This document shows, in pieces, positions 9,019-17,583 of a stretch of 64,000 nt of DNA. Numbering within the stretch: position 1 is the first letter of the stretch; every line of letters starts with the position of its first letter. The translations under genes and the position numbers were made by a program. Source of the stretch: Halomonas halmophila. Lineage in GTDB: Bacteria; Pseudomonadota; Gammaproteobacteria; Pseudomonadales; Halomonadaceae. The DNA lies in the NCBI RefSeq assembly GCF_006540005.1, contig NZ_BJOC01000021.1:1-64000 (forward strand). The letters run 5' to 3'. The notes under the pieces are model-generated. The model searched no databases. It was not told the origin of the DNA and worked only from the letters and a program-made list of their open reading frames with translations.

Positions 9019-9137
9019 CATGGCGTTGATGAGGCGCCATGACCGAGGCAAGTTTCCTGCCAGTTGCTTGTCTGGGTTTCTCCTCCTCATTGCTAGTCAC
9101 GGTCTTTTGCCGCCCCGCCCAGGGCGGCTTTCTTTTT
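9019..9137 (+). ncRNA. Candidate Fur-repressed small RNA (RyhB/PrrF-like role)
   Basis: About 119 nt between the predicted start site and a terminator. The 5' end folds into a perfect stem CATGGCG (9019-9025) / CGCCATG (9035-9041) with a 9-nt loop. A short hairpin CCAG/CTGG lies around 9060-9074, then a pyrimidine-rich stretch TTTCTCCTCCTCATTGC (9077-9093) that could pair with GAGGAG ribosome sites, and the terminator GCCGCCC/GGGCGGC (9109-9115 with 9122-9128) plus TTTCTTTTT. The two overlapping open frames (61 and 99 codons) lack ribosome sites and normal protein composition. The layout is that of iron-starvation sRNAs; sequence homology to RyhB or PrrF is not claimed. Confidence 0.6.
9109..9137 (+). 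terminator. Terminator of the candidate sRNA
   Basis: A 7-bp GC stem (9109-9115 with 9122-9128), loop CGCCCA, is followed by TTTCTTTTT. It faces the 3' end of the convergent LysR gene, so it cannot serve that gene in this orientation. Confidence 0.8.
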
Positions 9138-9192
9138 CCCGTTCGTCGGCCCCCTCGTTCTCCCGGCTCCTTGCAAGGGCCTGCCAAGGCAC

Positions 9193-10077
9193 TCAGTCAT
9201 GCCTGGCCAGCTGCTGCTTGAGCAAGGCTCCCAGGGCCTCCACGGCCGGCCAGGACGCTGCCGAGACATGTCGCCCGTAATGCAGTTGTGCCTCGCAGCC
9301 CTTCAGGACGGGTAATCCCTCGGCCTCGCCCAGCTCGCGCATGGCCGGCGTCAATCGGTCACGCTCCAGAATTCCCAGTGCCAGGCCCGACTCCACGGCC
9401 GTTTCCAGGGCATGAATGCTGGTGCTCGTGAAAACGGCGTGCCAGGAGCGATCAATCGCGCTCAAGGCCTCGCTGCCCAACTGACGATAGGGACAATCCT
9501 CGGGATGCAGGGCCAGCGGCAAGGGGGCCGTGTTATCCACCCGCAGATCCTTGGCCCCCGCCCAGACCGGCCGGGTCCGCCATAGTGCCTCGCCACCACT
9601 CAGGTAGTAGGGACGGTCCAGGGCCACGATCAGCGACAGCTCGCCGCGCTCCAGCAGGCGCGTCAGACGACCGCTGGGCGCCGTCACCGCTTCCAGCACC
9701 ACATCCGGGTGGCGGCCCAGAAAGTCCGGCAGCAGGCGCCCTACCAGACGACTCGCGTAGTCTTCCGGCATGCCGAAACGCACGCGGCCACTCAGGCCGC
9801 GACCGCTGATGCGCGCCACCAGCCCATCATGACGGCGCAGCAGCTCGCGGGCCTCGCCCAGCAGTGCCTGGCCCGCGGAGGTCGGCGTCACCCCGCGCGC
9901 GCCACGAATCAGCAAGGTGGTGTCGAGGCGTGACTCCAGGCGCTTGATCTGCATGCTCAGGGCACTAACGGTGCGGTACCGCTCTTGGGCAGCCGCCGCC
10001 AGCGTGCCCAGTCGGGCCACCGCGACGAAACTGCGCAATGCCTCGAGGTCCAGGGAGTCCGACAGGACTTCAGCCAT
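9193..10077 (-). CDS. LysR-family transcriptional regulator
   Basis: DNA-binding regulator of 294 residues. The N-terminal winged helix-turn-helix reads LEALRSFVAVARLGTLAAAA followed by VSALSMQIKRLESRLDTTLL; the remainder is a LysR co-inducer domain. I chose the ATG at 10077 because GGAGAG lies upstream at suitable distance; the GTG at 10110 has no ribosome site. It is divergent from an EamA-type exporter 98 bases away, with a GTTTCG-N5-CGAAAC palindrome between them, so it probably controls that exporter and itself. Effector unknown. Confidence 0.9.
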   Translation of the reverse strand: MAEVLSDSLDLEALRSFVAVARLGTLAAAAQERYRTVSALSMQIKRLESRLDTTLLIRGARGVTPTSAGQALLGEARELLRRHDGLVARISGRGLSGRVRFGMPEDYASRLVGRLLPDFLGRHPDVVLEAVTAPSGRLTRLLERGELSLIVALDRPYYLSGGEALWRTRPVWAGAKDLRVDNTAPLPLALHPEDCPYRQLGSEALSAIDRSWHAVFTSTSIHALETAVESGLALGILERDRLTPAMRELGEAEGLPVLKGCEAQLHYGRHVSAASWPAVEALGALLKQQLARHD

Positions 10078-10098
10078 ATTGAACGCTCTCTCCAATAA

Positions 10099-10115
10099 GT
10101 TTCGATTCACGAAAC
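10099..10115. promoter_or_regulatory. Palindrome in the LysR/EamA divergent region
   Basis: GTTTCG (10099-10104), five bases, CGAAAC (10110-10115): a perfect inverted repeat in the 98-base divergent spacer. Position and symmetry suit a LysR binding site, although it lacks the classical T-N11-A layout in full. Inference only. Confidence 0.4.
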
Positions 10116-10175
10116 ACTTTAGTCGAGCCAGACTGTGCCGACCAGCTCCTCTTCAACACACAACGAGGCACAAGC

Positions 10176-11303
10176 ATGATCGGCATCAGCTTTCGTCCCG
10201 GCTTTCTCCTCCGGATGCGCCCGACACCGGCCCTCGGCGCCATGGCGGTGGCACTGGGCTTCGTGGTGTGCTGGAGCAGTGGCTTCGTCGGCAGCCGCCT
10301 GGCCGTCGCCGTCGAGACGCCGGTCATGGCGCTCTATGTCTGGCGCTTCGCCCTGGCGACCCTGCTGGCCGGCGGCTGGTGGTGGTGGCGTGCGCAGCGC
10401 CGCGGGGCACGCCGGCTCGACCGCCGCGCCCTGCTACACGAGGCGCTGGTCGGCAGCCTGACGGTGGGCGGCTATCTGTTGACCATGTTGCTGGCCATCG
10501 AGGCGGGCGTCAGTGCCGGGGTCGCCGCCCTGATCGGCGCCCTCCAGCCTCTCGCCGCCATCACCCTGGCCAGCAGCTGGCTGGGCGAGCGCACCCGGCC
10601 ACTACAGTGGATCGGCATGGTGGTGGCGACACTGGGCGCCGCGCTCAGCGTGCTGGATGATCTGCAGACCGTCGGTGGAGCGCCCCTCTGGGCCTATGGC
10701 CTGCCGCTGGTGGCCGTGGCCTGTGTCGCCCTGGGCAGCGCCCTGACCACCCGTCAGCGGGTCTCGCTACCGCTCGAGGCGCGCTTGACGGCACAGTTGG
10801 TAGCCGCCACCGGGGTCTTTCTGATCGCCGCGCTGGCCATGGGCCAATCGATGGCTCCGCCGTCACTCGGCCTGGATAACCTGGCGGCGATGGCCTGGCT
10901 GATCGTGCTGGCCACCTTCGGCGGCTATGGCTTCTTCGTGGAGAGTCTGCGGCGCTTCGGCGTGGGCCAGAGCGCCGGCCTGGTGGCGCTGACGCCGGCC
11001 GTGACGCTGGCCTGGACCGCCCTGATGTTCGGCGAGCTGCCCGGGAGCCTGGGCGCCATCGGCATCCTGCTGGGGCTCGTCGGCGCGGCGGTGGCCCTCA
11101 GGGCCGGACGACGCCAGCACCGCGGCGCGGATGGTCATGACGCCACGGCCAGCCCGCGGGGTCGCTGGCAGCGCCAGCCGGCTTCACGCCCCGGCACACC
11201 GGCCAGCACCCGCGAACGCGGCAGGCTCAGTCGTCGGCGCGGCGGTGAACCAGATCCCACACGCCATGCCCCAGACGCTCCCCGCGGACCTCGAACTTGG
11301 TAA
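10176..11303 (+). CDS. EamA/DMT-family transporter with readthrough C-terminus
   Basis: Inner-membrane drug/metabolite transporter with ten hydrophobic segments in two EamA repeats (first [17 protein letters not shown], second starting near [16 protein letters not shown]). Such proteins often export amino acids or other metabolites. Its hydrophobic core ends near residue 307 with [12 protein letters not shown]. The frame then continues for about 68 residues rich in Arg, Pro and Gly, running 77 bases into the convergent trmB gene. That tail does not look like protein under selection and suggests a lost stop codon or sequence error. Start ATG 10176 has no strong ribosome site. Substrate unknown; probable regulator is the divergent LysR. 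Confidence 0.85.
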   Translation: MIGISFRPGFLLRMRPTPALGAMAVALGFVVCWSSGFVGSRLAVAVETPVMALYVWRFALATLLAGGWWWWRAQRRGARRLDRRALLHEALVGSLTVGGYLLTMLLAIEAGVSAGVAALIGALQPLAAITLASSWLGERTRPLQWIGMVVATLGAALSVLDDLQTVGGAPLWAYGLPLVAVACVALGSALTTRQRVSLPLEARLTAQLVAATGVFLIAALAMGQSMAPPSLGLDNLAAMAWLIVLATFGGYGFFVESLRRFGVGQSAGLVALTPAVTLAWTALMFGELPGSLGAIGILLGLVGAAVALRAGRRQHRGADGHDATASPRGRWQRQPASRPGTPASTRERGRLSRRRGGEPDPTRHAPDAPRGPRTW

Positions 11304-11958
11304 GCGGACGATAGTCCGGGCGCGGCACATAGGGCGCCGAGTCGGCCTCGGCGGTATTGGCGTAACCCGGTGCCTCGGCCATCACCTCGGCCATCCATTC
11401 GGCATAGGCCTCCCAGTCGGTGGCCATGTGCAGGGTACCACCCGGCTTGAGGCGCGTGCGCACCAGCTCGACGAAGGCCGGCTGGACGATACGGCGCTTG
11501 TGGTGCTTCTTCTTCGGCCAGGGGTCGGGGAAGAACAGCTGCACGCTATCCAGGCTGGCCTCGGGCAGACACTGCTCGAGCACCGCCAGGGCATCCTCGC
11601 GATACACGCGCAGATTGGCGAGGCCACGCTTGTCGGCCTCGTCGAGCAGCTTGCCGACACCCGGCGCATGCACCTCGATGCCGATATAGTCGGTCTCGGG
11701 ATGCGCCTCGGCCTGCTCGATCAACGAGGCCCCCATGCCGAAGCCGACCTCCACCACGCGCGGCGCCCGGCGGCCGAACAGGGTGTCCAGGTCCAGGCGC
11801 CCGTCTTCCAGGCTCAGCCCCAGGCGTGGCCAGACGTCCTCGAGGCCGCGGGTCTGAGCGGTGGTCATGCGGCCGGCGCGCAGCACATAACTCTTGATGC
11901 CGCGACGATGCAGCGGTGCATCGGCCGACTCGGGGCCGGAGGTATCGGTATCGTTCAT
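11227..11958 (-). CDS. trmB: tRNA (guanine-N7-)-methyltransferase TrmB
   Basis: SAM-dependent enzyme making 7-methylguanosine at position 46 of tRNAs. At 243 residues it matches the family, with SAM-binding [16 protein letters not shown], the hallmark [15 protein letters not shown], and [20 protein letters not shown] at the C-terminus. It lies 54 bases after thiG on the same strand; the order thiS-thiG-trmB is a conserved gammaproteobacterial arrangement. Its 3' end overlaps the tail of the EamA frame. Confidence 0.96.
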   Translation of the reverse strand: MNDTDTSGPESADAPLHRRGIKSYVLRAGRMTTAQTRGLEDVWPRLGLSLEDGRLDLDTLFGRRAPRVVEVGFGMGASLIEQAEAHPETDYIGIEVHAPGVGKLLDEADKRGLANLRVYREDALAVLEQCLPEASLDSVQLFFPDPWPKKKHHKRRIVQPAFVELVRTRLKPGGTLHMATDWEAYAEWMAEVMAEAPGYANTAEADSAPYVPRPDYRPLTKFEVRGERLGHGVWDLVHRRADD

Positions 11959-12012
11959 GCGGTGTTCACTACTCGGGTCACGAATTCAGGAATAGCGGGC
12001 ACTTGGCCCGGC

Positions 12013-12810
12013 TCAGGCATTGATGCGGCCACTCATCGGCGACGAGGCCTCGGCCTGCTGGCGGCACGGCATGCGGCCGGCCAGGAAGGCCTCGCGACCG
12101 GCCTGGACGGCATGGCGCATGGCACTGGCCATCAGCACCGGCTGGCGGGCATGGGCAATGGCCGAGTTCATCAGCACGCCATCACAGCCCAGCTCCATGG
12201 CCCGGGACGCTTCCGATGCCGTGCCGATCCCTGCGTCGACCAGCACCGGCACCCCGGCCTGCTCGATGATCAGGCCCAGGTTGTAGGGGTTCTGGATCCC
12301 ATGCCCGGAACCGATCAAAGAGCCCAGCGGCATGATCGCGCTGCAGCCCAGCCGCTCCAGCTCGGTGGCGACGATGGGGTCATCGCTGGTATACACCATG
12401 ACGTCGAAGCCGTCGTTGACCAGCGTCTCGGCGGCCGACAGCGTCTCCACGACGTTGGGGTAGAGCGTCGCCTCGTCCCCCAGCACCTCGAGCTTGACCA
12501 GGTTGTGGCCATCGAGCAGCTCGCGTGCCAGCTGACAGGTGCGCACCGCGTCCCGGGCATTGAAACAGCCCGCAGTATTCGGCAGCAGGGTATAGCGCTC
12601 GGGCGAGATCACATCGAGCAGGCCCGGGGCCGAGGCATCCTGCCCCAGATTGGTGCGGCGCACCGCGAAGGTCACGACCTCGGCCCCGCTGGCGCCGATC
12701 GCCGCCCCCGCCTCATCGAAATCGCGATACTTGCCGGTGCCCACCAGCAGGCGTGACGCAAACTCACGCCCCGCAACCTTGAGCGGCGTATCCTGGATAA
12801 AATCGGTCAT
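12013..12810 (-). CDS. thiG: Thiazole synthase ThiG
   Basis: Builds the thiazole phosphate ring of thiamine from deoxyxylulose 5-phosphate, ThiS thiocarboxylate and dehydroglycine. The 265-residue TIM-barrel is complete. [12 protein letters not shown] opens the barrel, LVKLEVLGD carries the Schiff-base Lys, and [26 protein letters not shown] is the phosphate-binding end. thiS lies 45 bases upstream on the same strand, so partner and enzyme are made together. Its substrate deoxyxylulose phosphate is made by Dxs, encoded at 31045-32964. Confidence 0.97.
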   Translation of the reverse strand: MTDFIQDTPLKVAGREFASRLLVGTGKYRDFDEAGAAIGASGAEVVTFAVRRTNLGQDASAPGLLDVISPERYTLLPNTAGCFNARDAVRTCQLARELLDGHNLVKLEVLGDEATLYPNVVETLSAAETLVNDGFDVMVYTSDDPIVATELERLGCSAIMPLGSLIGSGHGIQNPYNLGLIIEQAGVPVLVDAGIGTASEASRAMELGCDGVLMNSAIAHARQPVLMASAMRHAVQAGREAFLAGRMPCRQQAEASSPMSGRINA

Positions 12811-12855
12811 GCGTCTAGAAACTCCCGTGGCTGTTATGAGTGAGCTGGCCTGCCG

Positions 12856-13056
12856 TCAGCCGCCGCCAATGGCATGCACGACCTCGACCCGATCCCCCTC
12901 GGCCAGGCGTGTCTCAGCGTGCACGCTCTTCGGCACGATGGCCTCGTTGACCTCCACCGCGATGCGGCGGCCCGTCAGGCCCAGGTGCTCGATCAGTTGC
13001 GACACCGAGAGGTCGTCTTCCAACTGGGTGGCTTCGCCGTTGAGTTGAACCTGCAT
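12856..13056 (-). CDS. thiS: Sulfur carrier protein ThiS
   Basis: Ubiquitin-fold sulfur carrier of 66 residues that is adenylated and thiocarboxylated at its C-terminal glycine before giving sulfur to ThiG. The protein ends in AIGGG, providing the required terminal Gly-Gly; MQVQLNGE and the VAVEVNEAIVPKS-like strand (IAVEVNEAIVPKS) are standard. The open frame reaches 13368, but the ATG at 13056 has a GAGG site upstream and gives the normal size. First gene of thiS-thiG-trmB. I see no TPP riboswitch in the short upstream region. Confidence 0.95.
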   Translation of the reverse strand: MQVQLNGEATQLEDDLSVSQLIEHLGLTGRRIAVEVNEAIVPKSVHAETRLAEGDRVEVVHAIGGG

Positions 13057-13161
13057 GGCATCCTCGTGGGTCGTCACATGTTCAGCCTTGTGGCTGCCCA
13101 TTGTAGCGCCTCTGCCTGACGCCGGGTACGGTAGGCGCGTCACGCAAGGGAGATTTCGAGC

Positions 13162-13536
13162 ATGCAGGACCGATTCTGGTGGTTGGCCGTGGCGCTGTCC
13201 GGGGCCCTGATGGTGGTGATGGGCGCCCTCGGTGCCCACGCCCTGGCGGGCGAGCTGTCGCCGCGCCTGATGGCCGGCTTCGAGACCGGTGTGCGTTATC
13301 AGGCCTGGCACACCCTGGCGGTGCTGGGCGTTCTGGCCTGGCGCGCGGCCGCGCCGCTGCCCGGTCAACGACTGGTGCTGACACTCTGGGCAGCGGGCAT
13401 GCTGCTGTTCAGCGGCTCGCTCTATGGCCTGAGCCTGGCCAGCGCCACCTGGCTCGGGCCCGTCACCCCGCTCGGCGGGCTGCTGCTGATACTCGGCTGG
13501 CTGGCGCTGGCCGGCGTCATCTTCAAGGCACGCTGA
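13162..13536 (+). CDS. DUF423 family small membrane protein
   Basis: Inner-membrane protein of 124 residues with four hydrophobic segments, recognised as DUF423 by MGALGAHAL near the start, YQAWHTLAVLG in the middle and LFSGSLYGLSL followed by TPLGGLLLILGWLAL. Function of the family is unknown. AAGGGAG upstream at 13147-13152 supports the ATG. It is divergent from thiS by 105 bases and converges on the alanine/glycine symporter with only three bases between the stops. Confidence 0.9.
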   Translation: MQDRFWWLAVALSGALMVVMGALGAHALAGELSPRLMAGFETGVRYQAWHTLAVLGVLAWRAAAPLPGQRLVLTLWAAGMLLFSGSLYGLSLASATWLGPVTPLGGLLLILGWLALAGVIFKAR

Positions 13537-13539
13537 CGG

Positions 13540-15036
13540 TTACGGCGTCTCGTCGCGCTTGTCCGGCGATGGCCAGACATCGGCATCGACCAGCTCGGGA
13601 CGCTTGAGTACCTGCGGGTCGAAGACGGGTTCGGAGATGCCGTCGCGACGCTGACGCTCGTAGTCACGCAGCACGCTCAGCGCCGCCGGCACCAGCATCA
13701 GAATCGCCAGCAGGTTGGTCGTCGCCATCAGCCCCATGGCCAGGTCCGCAAAGTCCCAGACGAAGGTCAGTTGCGCCACCGAACCGATCATGACCATGGC
13801 CAGCACGGCCCAGCGCAGGGTTTGCTCGGCACGGCGCGCATGGCCACGGAACAGGTACTCGACATTGATGGCCGAGAAGGAATAGTTGGCCAGCAACGAA
13901 GTGTAGGAGAAGAAGAAGATACTGACCGCGATGAAGATACCGCCAAAGCCCCCCAGATGATCGACCATGGCGTCCTGGGTCAGCTTGATGCCCTGAATGG
14001 ACTCGCCGGCCGATGTCGCGAGCAGGGTCTCGTAGACACCGGAAAGCAGGATGACCACCGCCGTGCAGGTGCAGATCACGATGGTGTCGACGAAGACCCC
14101 GAAGGCCTGCACGAGGCCCTGCGCCGCCGGATGCTTGACGTTGGCCTGTGCCGCGGCGTTGGGGGTCGAGCCCATGCCGGCCTCATTGGAAAACAGGCCG
14201 CGCTTGATGCCGTTCTCCATGGCGACCTTGATGGCATAACCCGCTGCACCACCGACCGCCGGGCCGAAGCCGAAGGCGCTCTTGATGATCAGCGCCAGCA
14301 TCTCCGGGATGGCCGTCAGGTTCATGAACAGGATCACCAGCGCCACGATCAGATACAGGATCGCCATGGTCGGCACGATCTTCTCGGCGGTCCGCGCGAC
14401 CGACTTGAGGCCGCCGAAGATCACCAGTGCCACCAGCAACACCAGCCCGACACCGGTCATCCAGCGCGGCACCCCGAAGGCGCCCTGCACGGCCTGGGCA
14501 ATGGTGTTCGACTGAGCCGCGTTGAAGGCCAGTCCGTAGGCCACGATCAGGAAGAAGGCGAACAGCATGCCCAGCCAGCGCCAGCCCAGGCAACGCTCGA
14601 TGTAGTAGGCCGGGCCGCCACGGAACACGCCATCCTCGTGGCGATGCTTGTAGGTCTGCGCCAGCGTCGACTCGATGAAGGCGGTCGAGAAGCCGACCAG
14701 TGCCGTCACCCACATCCAGAAGATGGCACCCGGGCCACCGACCCACAGCGCGATCGCCACCCCGGCCAGGTTACCGGTGCCGATGCGCGCCGCCATGGAG
14801 GTGGCAAACGCCTGGAAGCCGCTGATGCCTTCACCCGCACCCCGCGACGAAACGGTCACCCGCGCCATGTGGCCGAACAACCGGAACTGCATGCCCCGGG
14901 TCAGGATGGTGAAAAGCAGCCCGGCCCCCAGCAGCAGGTAGACCAGAATGTAGGACCAGACGAAATTGCTGACCGGGTTCATCACGGCATAGGCCGCATC
15001 CTGCAGGGTCAGAAGGAGGGACGTGATCACATCCAT
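13540..15036 (-). CDS. Alanine/glycine:cation symporter (AGCS) family protein
   Basis: Sodium-coupled uptake of alanine and/or glycine across the inner membrane. The 498-residue protein has the AGCS family traits: FQAFATSMAARIGTGNLAGVA, GGPGAIFWMWVTALVG, RGGPAYYIERCLG and FSNEAGMGSTPNAAA, with about ten to eleven membrane segments. The open frame extends to 15111; I chose the ATG at 15036 because GGAG is placed upstream and the start MDVITSLL fits the family. No glycine riboswitch is recognisable in the 137 bases before it. Sodium coupling suits a halophile. Confidence 0.93.
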   Translation of the reverse strand: MDVITSLLLTLQDAAYAVMNPVSNFVWSYILVYLLLGAGLLFTILTRGMQFRLFGHMARVTVSSRGAGEGISGFQAFATSMAARIGTGNLAGVAIALWVGGPGAIFWMWVTALVGFSTAFIESTLAQTYKHRHEDGVFRGGPAYYIERCLGWRWLGMLFAFFLIVAYGLAFNAAQSNTIAQAVQGAFGVPRWMTGVGLVLLVALVIFGGLKSVARTAEKIVPTMAILYLIVALVILFMNLTAIPEMLALIIKSAFGFGPAVGGAAGYAIKVAMENGIKRGLFSNEAGMGSTPNAAAQANVKHPAAQGLVQAFGVFVDTIVICTCTAVVILLSGVYETLLATSAGESIQGIKLTQDAMVDHLGGFGGIFIAVSIFFFSYTSLLANYSFSAINVEYLFRGHARRAEQTLRWAVLAMVMIGSVAQLTFVWDFADLAMGLMATTNLLAILMLVPAALSVLRDYERQRRDGISEPVFDPQVLKRPELVDADVWPSPDKRDETP

Positions 15037-15173
15037 GTGTTGGGCTCCAGACAGTGGGGTAGTCACCCCGCCACCCGGGTGCGCGGGTCGGCGGGGCGGT
15101 TCGTGCAACACTGCCGCCCAGTCTAGAGGGGCGCTGCGCGCTTGTCAGCCGCACTGGCGCGCCTCGTCGTCGG

Positions 15174-17348
15174 TCAGCCCTGCTTGTGCACGGCGCGCCA
15201 GTGGTGCAGCAGCGGCTCGGTGTAACCGGCAGGCTGCGCGCGTCCCTTGAAGATCAGCTCGGAGGCAGCCTGGAAGGCATGCGACGCCGCGAAATCGGCA
15301 CTCATCGGCGTGTAGTCGGGATCATCGGCATTCTGATCATCGACGACCCTGGCCATGCGCTCCAGGGTATCGCGAACGCGTGCTTCATCCACCACGCCGT
15401 GATAGAGCCAGTTGGCCACATGCTGACTGGAAATCCGCAGGGTCGCACGGTCTTCCATCAGGCCGACATCATGCACATCGGGCACCTTGGAGCAGCCCAC
15501 GCCATGCTCGACCCAGCGCACCACATAGCCCAGGATCCCCTGGCAGTTGTTGTCGAGCTCCTGCTGGATCTCATCCTCGCGCCACTCCGCGCGCTCGGCC
15601 ACCGGCACACAGAGCAGTTCATCCAGGCAGTCCGGCTCGCCCAGGGCTTCCAGCTCGCGCTGTACCTCGGTCACGCTGACCTGGTGGTAATGCAGGGCAT
15701 GCAGGGTCGCGGCGGTGGGTGACGGCACCCAGGCCGTGTTGGCGCCGGCCCTGGGGTGACCGACCTTCTGCTCGAGCATGGCCGCCATGCGATCCGGCAT
15801 CGGCCACATGCCCTTGCCGATCTGGGCGCGTCCGCGCAGGCCGCAGGCCAGCCCCGTCTGGACATTGCTGCGCTCATAGGCGCCGATCCAGGTACTGCCC
15901 TTCATCTCGCCCTTGCGAATCATGGCGCCGGCCTGCATGGCGGTGTGCATTTCATCGCCGGTACGATCGAGGAAACCGGTGTTGATGAACACTACCCGCG
16001 AGCTGGCCTCGGCGATGCAGGCCTTGAGATTGACCGAGGTACGCCGTTCTTCATCCATGATGCCCATCTTGAGGGTGTCACGCTCCAGGCCCAGCAGGTC
16101 CTCGACGCGCTCGAAGAGTTTGCGGGTAAACGCCACTTCCTGGGGGCCATGCATCTTTGGCTTGACGATATACACCGAGCCCTCGCGGGAGTTGCGCGGC
16201 TGACCCGCGCCCCGGGCCAGGTCGTGCATGGCCAGCAGGCTGGTCACCACGGCATCGAGAATGCCCTCGGGCAGCTCCTGGCCCTCGGCATCGAGCACCG
16301 CCGGGGTGGTCATCAGGTGCCCCACATTGCGCACGAACATCAGGGCGCGGCCGGGCAGAGTGAGCTCTCTGCCGTCCGGCGTCGTCCACTGCCGATCGGC
16401 ATTGAGACGCCGGGTAATGGACTGGCCCCCCTTGTCGAGCGAGGCTTCCAGGTCGCCCTTCATCAGGCCCAGCCAGTTGGCATAGACCGCGACCTTATCC
16501 TCGGCATCCACCGCCGCCACCGAGTCCTCGCAATCCATGATCGAGGTCAGCGCCGACTCGACCACCACATCCTTGATGCCCGCCGGGTCGGTCTTGCCGA
16601 TGGGGTGGGCGGCGTCCACCCGGATCTCCAGGTGGAGGTCGTGATTGACCAGCAGCACGGCCTCCGGCGCGCTCGGCTCGCCCTGGAAGCCCACCAGCTT
16701 GCCGGGCTGCTTGAGGCCGGTCTCGCGGCCGCCCTCGAGGGTCACGATCAGGTGGCCGTCGCGCAGCGCGTACTTGACCGCTTCACGGTGCGAACCGGTG
16801 GCCAGTGGCGCGGCGCGGTCCAGCACACCCTTGGCGTAGGCGACCACCCGGGCGGCACGCTCGGGGTTGAAGCCCTCGCCCCGCTCGGCGCCATCCGTGT
16901 CGGGGATGACATCGGTGCCATAGAGCGCATCATAGAGACTGCCCCAGCGCGCATTGGCTGCATTCAGTGCATAGCGGGCGTTGTTGACCGGCACCACCAG
17001 CTGCGGCCCGGCCTGCACCGCGATCTCGCGATCCACGCCGGTGGTGGTGACCTCGACGCGGGATGGCGCCTTGACGCGATAGCCAATCTCCTCGAGAAAT
17101 GCCCGATAGGCCGCCATGTCGCGCACCGGCCCGGGATGCTCGCCATGCCAGGCATCGAGTTCGGCCTGCAGGCGTTCCCGCTCGGCCAGCAGTTCGCGGT
17201 TGCCGGGCGTCAGGTCATGAAAGAGTGCATCCACGCCCGCCCAGAAGGCATCCGGATCGACGCCGGTGCCCGGCAGGGCCTGTTCGTTGAGGAAACGGTC
17301 GAGTTCGGCGGCCACCTGGAGGCGGTGGCGAGTGATGCGTTGGCTCAT
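15174..17348 (-). CDS. glcB: Malate synthase G
   Basis: Condenses glyoxylate with acetyl-CoA to malate, closing the glyoxylate shunt and glycolate use. At 724 residues it is the large monomeric G isoform. [24 protein letters not shown] carries the acidic metal ligands, [14 protein letters not shown] and [17 protein letters not shown] surround the active site, and [18 protein letters not shown] the lid. The start at 17348 follows a GGGAGAATG-type ribosome site. Upstream, at 17434-17450, lies a palindrome resembling operators of IclR-family regulators, so expression is probably controlled by glyoxylate or allantoin-like signals (inference). No isocitrate lyase gene is in the window. Confidence 0.97.
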   Translation of the reverse strand: MSQRITRHRLQVAAELDRFLNEQALPGTGVDPDAFWAGVDALFHDLTPGNRELLAERERLQAELDAWHGEHPGPVRDMAAYRAFLEEIGYRVKAPSRVEVTTTGVDREIAVQAGPQLVVPVNNARYALNAANARWGSLYDALYGTDVIPDTDGAERGEGFNPERAARVVAYAKGVLDRAAPLATGSHREAVKYALRDGHLIVTLEGGRETGLKQPGKLVGFQGEPSAPEAVLLVNHDLHLEIRVDAAHPIGKTDPAGIKDVVVESALTSIMDCEDSVAAVDAEDKVAVYANWLGLMKGDLEASLDKGGQSITRRLNADRQWTTPDGRELTLPGRALMFVRNVGHLMTTPAVLDAEGQELPEGILDAVVTSLLAMHDLARGAGQPRNSREGSVYIVKPKMHGPQEVAFTRKLFERVEDLLGLERDTLKMGIMDEERRTSVNLKACIAEASSRVVFINTGFLDRTGDEMHTAMQAGAMIRKGEMKGSTWIGAYERSNVQTGLACGLRGRAQIGKGMWPMPDRMAAMLEQKVGHPRAGANTAWVPSPTAATLHALHYHQVSVTEVQRELEALGEPDCLDELLCVPVAERAEWREDEIQQELDNNCQGILGYVVRWVEHGVGCSKVPDVHDVGLMEDRATLRISSQHVANWLYHGVVDEARVRDTLERMARVVDDQNADDPDYTPMSADFAASHAFQAASELIFKGRAQPAGYTEPLLHHWRAVHKQG

Positions 17349-17433
17349 GGATCATTCTCCCTGGACATGCCGGCTCAGCGCCAAGGGACGTCGAGCCACT
17401 GTTCACAAATGATGAGGATGTCGAATCGAGTTT

Positions 17434-17450
17434 GTGGAAAATTATTCCAC
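17434..17450. promoter_or_regulatory. IclR-type palindromic operator upstream of glcB
   Basis: GTGGAAAATTATTCCAC is a perfect inverted repeat (GTGGAA, five A/T-rich bases, TTCCAC) 86 bases before the glcB start codon. IclR/AllR-family proteins typically bind TGGAA-N5-TTCCA-like sites, several at glyoxylate genes. The window encodes an IclR regulator at 36888-37724, but a link is untested. The divergent hydrolase gene could also be affected. Confidence 0.5.
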
Positions 17451-17583
17451 GTGTAAAGCTGATGACCGGCCCTCGACCGCCCGTATCGACCAAATGACGA
17501 GACACCACCCCGGTGAATGCGCAGCGTTGACTGGCCCCACCGGTTGCATGACGCTAGCATGGGCGGGCACAGCAGAGGATGCG

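Noticed and set aside
9039..9221. Small frames of 60 and 99 codons in the iron-box locus
   Set aside because: No ribosome site, odd composition, and they run through the terminator; the non-coding RNA reading explains the hairpins better.
13057..13161. TPP riboswitch before thiS-thiG
   Set aside because: The 105-base spacer lacks the CTGAGA and related conserved boxes; thiC, the usual riboswitch gene, is not here.
15037..15173. Glycine riboswitch before the alanine/glycine symporter
   Set aside because: Read on the minus strand, the gap shows none of the conserved glycine-aptamer cores.
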